In this document: piece after piece, positions 21,561 through 22,463 of the stretch
How positions within the stretch are numbered: the stretch's first letter is position 1
Layout: each line of letters begins with the position of its first letter
NCBI GenBank assembly: GCA_045634445.1
Contig: JAZRAG010000019.1
Coordinates: 1 to 22,463 of the forward strand
DNA from: Spyradenecus sp045634445
Lineage (GTDB): Bacteria; Verrucomicrobiota; Kiritimatiellia; RFP12; DVOR01
DNA: 22,463 bases
Direction: 5' to 3'
The notes under the pieces: model-generated
What the model saw: the letters and a program-made list of their open reading frames with translations, nothing else
What the model was told of the DNA's origin: nothing
Databases searched by the model: none
Translations under genes and position numbers: made by a program

Positions 21561-22171
21561 TAACCGATGATGACGCGGCGCCCTTCAATGCGCAAACGTC
21601 CAGCTGCGAGATGACGCAAAGCTTCAGGAAACGCGATATGCTCCTGCACTTGAATCCGCGCATGAAGCGTTTCTGCGGTGTCGCCTTCTTCCACGGGCAC
21701 GCACTTCTGCACAATGATTGGGCCGCTATCAGTGCCAGCATCCACAAAGTGTACGGTGCATCCTGCCACCTTTGCGCCATGATCCAAGGCTTGCTTCCAA
21801 GAATGAAGCCCAGGAAATGCGGGCAATAGTGCCGGATGAATATTCAACACGCGATTCGGGAAGGCTTCCAAAAGGCCAGGCTTCACAATGCGCATAAAGC
21901 CTGCAAGCACAACCGTATCAGCGCCAGCTTCCTTCATAATGCGAATGTATTCTTCCTGCGCTTCGCCATCCAACTTCGTCTTGAAGGGAGCGCAGGAGAC
22001 ATAACGACCAGGAAGATTGTGCTTCGCGGCGCGTTCCAAAATCTTCGCATCTGGCACATCAGAGAGCACGCACACGATTTCTGCATCAAGGGTGCCAGCT
22101 TCAATCGCATCTACGATTGACTGCATGTTGCTCCCAGAGCCAGAACCCAAAACAGCGAGTTTCAACTTCAC
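21560..22171 (-). CDS. purN: Phosphoribosylglycinamide formyltransferase
   Basis: A 203-residue GAR transformylase of purine synthesis, using 10-formyltetrahydrofolate. It shows GSGSGSNMQSI (residues 9-19, phosphate loop), VLAGFMRIV (88-96) and LNIHPALLPAFPG, with the catalytic Asn110, His112 and Asp148 (in TDSGPII) all present. The length is normal. It starts with GTG at 22171, whose GTGA overlaps the cmk stop, and its stop overlaps the TPR start, so translation of the three genes is coupled. Confidence 0.96.
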   Translation of the reverse strand: MKLKLAVLGSGSGSNMQSIVDAIEAGTLDAEIVCVLSDVPDAKILERAAKHNLPGRYVSCAPFKTKLDGEAQEEYIRIMKEAGADTVVLAGFMRIVKPGLLEAFPNRVLNIHPALLPAFPGLHSWKQALDHGAKVAGCTVHFVDAGTDSGPIIVQKCVPVEEGDTAETLHARIQVQEHIAFPEALRHLAAGRLRIEGRRVIIG

Positions 22172-22463
22172 TTTGTTTCCTCCGTAGCGGCTTCTGCGCG
22201 CTTCCAGTCTTCAGGCAAAGCGTCAATCACGGTCTGCACCACCTGTTCAAGCGTCAAATAGGTCGAATCAATCGCCACCACGCCATCTGCCTTACGGAGC
22301 GGAGCGCAAGCGCGGGAAGAGTCAATCTTATCGCGTGCCAAAAGCGAAGCTTTCACTGCTTCCACATCCTGGTTCGCAATGCCCTTCTGCACTTCTTCCA
22401 ACTGACGACGTGCTGCGCGCACTTCGGGATCAGCTTCCAAGTAGAAGCGTGCGGGAAAGTCAG
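22168..22463 (-). CDS. cmk: Cytidylate kinase, C-terminal part only
   Basis: The last 97 residues of a protein that begins past the right edge. It matches CMP kinase: DFPARFYLEADPEVRAARR (nucleotide-binding helix region), then RDKIDSSRACAPLRKADGVV and AIDSTYLTLEQVVQTVI, the hallmark C-terminal segment of Cmk. CMP/dCMP phosphorylation is the expected role. A 15-residue tail after the core is rich in Glu, Ala and Lys. It overlaps purN by 4 bp. Confidence 0.85.
   Translation of the reverse strand, partial: DFPARFYLEADPEVRAARRQLEEVQKGIANQDVEAVKASLLARDKIDSSRACAPLRKADGVVAIDSTYLTLEQVVQTVIDALPEDWKRAEAATEETK

Overview
The window reads as a dense chromosomal segment of a Gram-negative bacterium with mid-GC genes and AT-rich spacers. 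The mix of genes is compatible with a host-associated anaerobe of the PVC group (Kiritimatiellota/Lentisphaerota-like): a Na+-pump decarboxylase with a small OadG subunit, a Kelch/mutarotase-Na+ symporter fusion, a SGNH + sialate esterase fusion, a DUF1846 protein and a short UvrC. That placement is inference from gene content and remembered family distributions; no marker gene here settles it.

Layout. 1-941 (minus): oadG and the start of an oadA-like carboxyltransferase that runs off the left edge. 942-1531: AT-rich spacer with an oadG promoter, a four-unit 22-bp repeat and palindromes. 1532-5820 (minus): short uvrC, an orphan YejB-type ABC permease with its own terminator, and a DUF1846 protein. 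5821-6357: AT-rich spacer with an 18-bp repeat and a terminator, then tRNA-Pro(TGG) at 6358-6434. 6588-11653 (minus): a three-gene scavenging operon consisting of a Kelch-SSS symporter fusion, a secreted protein of unknown function and a two-domain secreted esterase; the families point to sialic acid or a similar acetylated sugar. 11654-12513: spacer with a promoter, a second copy of the 22-bp repeat and a doubtful small gene.

12514-17511 (plus) is one tight operon: homoserine kinase, a glycosyltransferase, an FkbH-type HAD-IIIC enzyme, an acyl carrier protein, a KAS III-like synthase and a second acyl carrier protein, ending in a shared terminator. FkbH + ACP + KAS III is the core used to load a glyceryl unit on a carrier and condense it, as in tetronate pathways. 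Here it sits beside a glycosyltransferase and lacks the later tetronate enzymes, so the product is unknown; this is the most interesting part of the window.

17581-22463 (minus): two housekeeping operons. cmk (partial)-purN-TPR protein-xseB are joined by overlapping or near-overlapping ends. yhcH-nadK follows with a 4-nt overlap. YhcH is a second link to sialic acid use, about 9 kb from the transporter operon.
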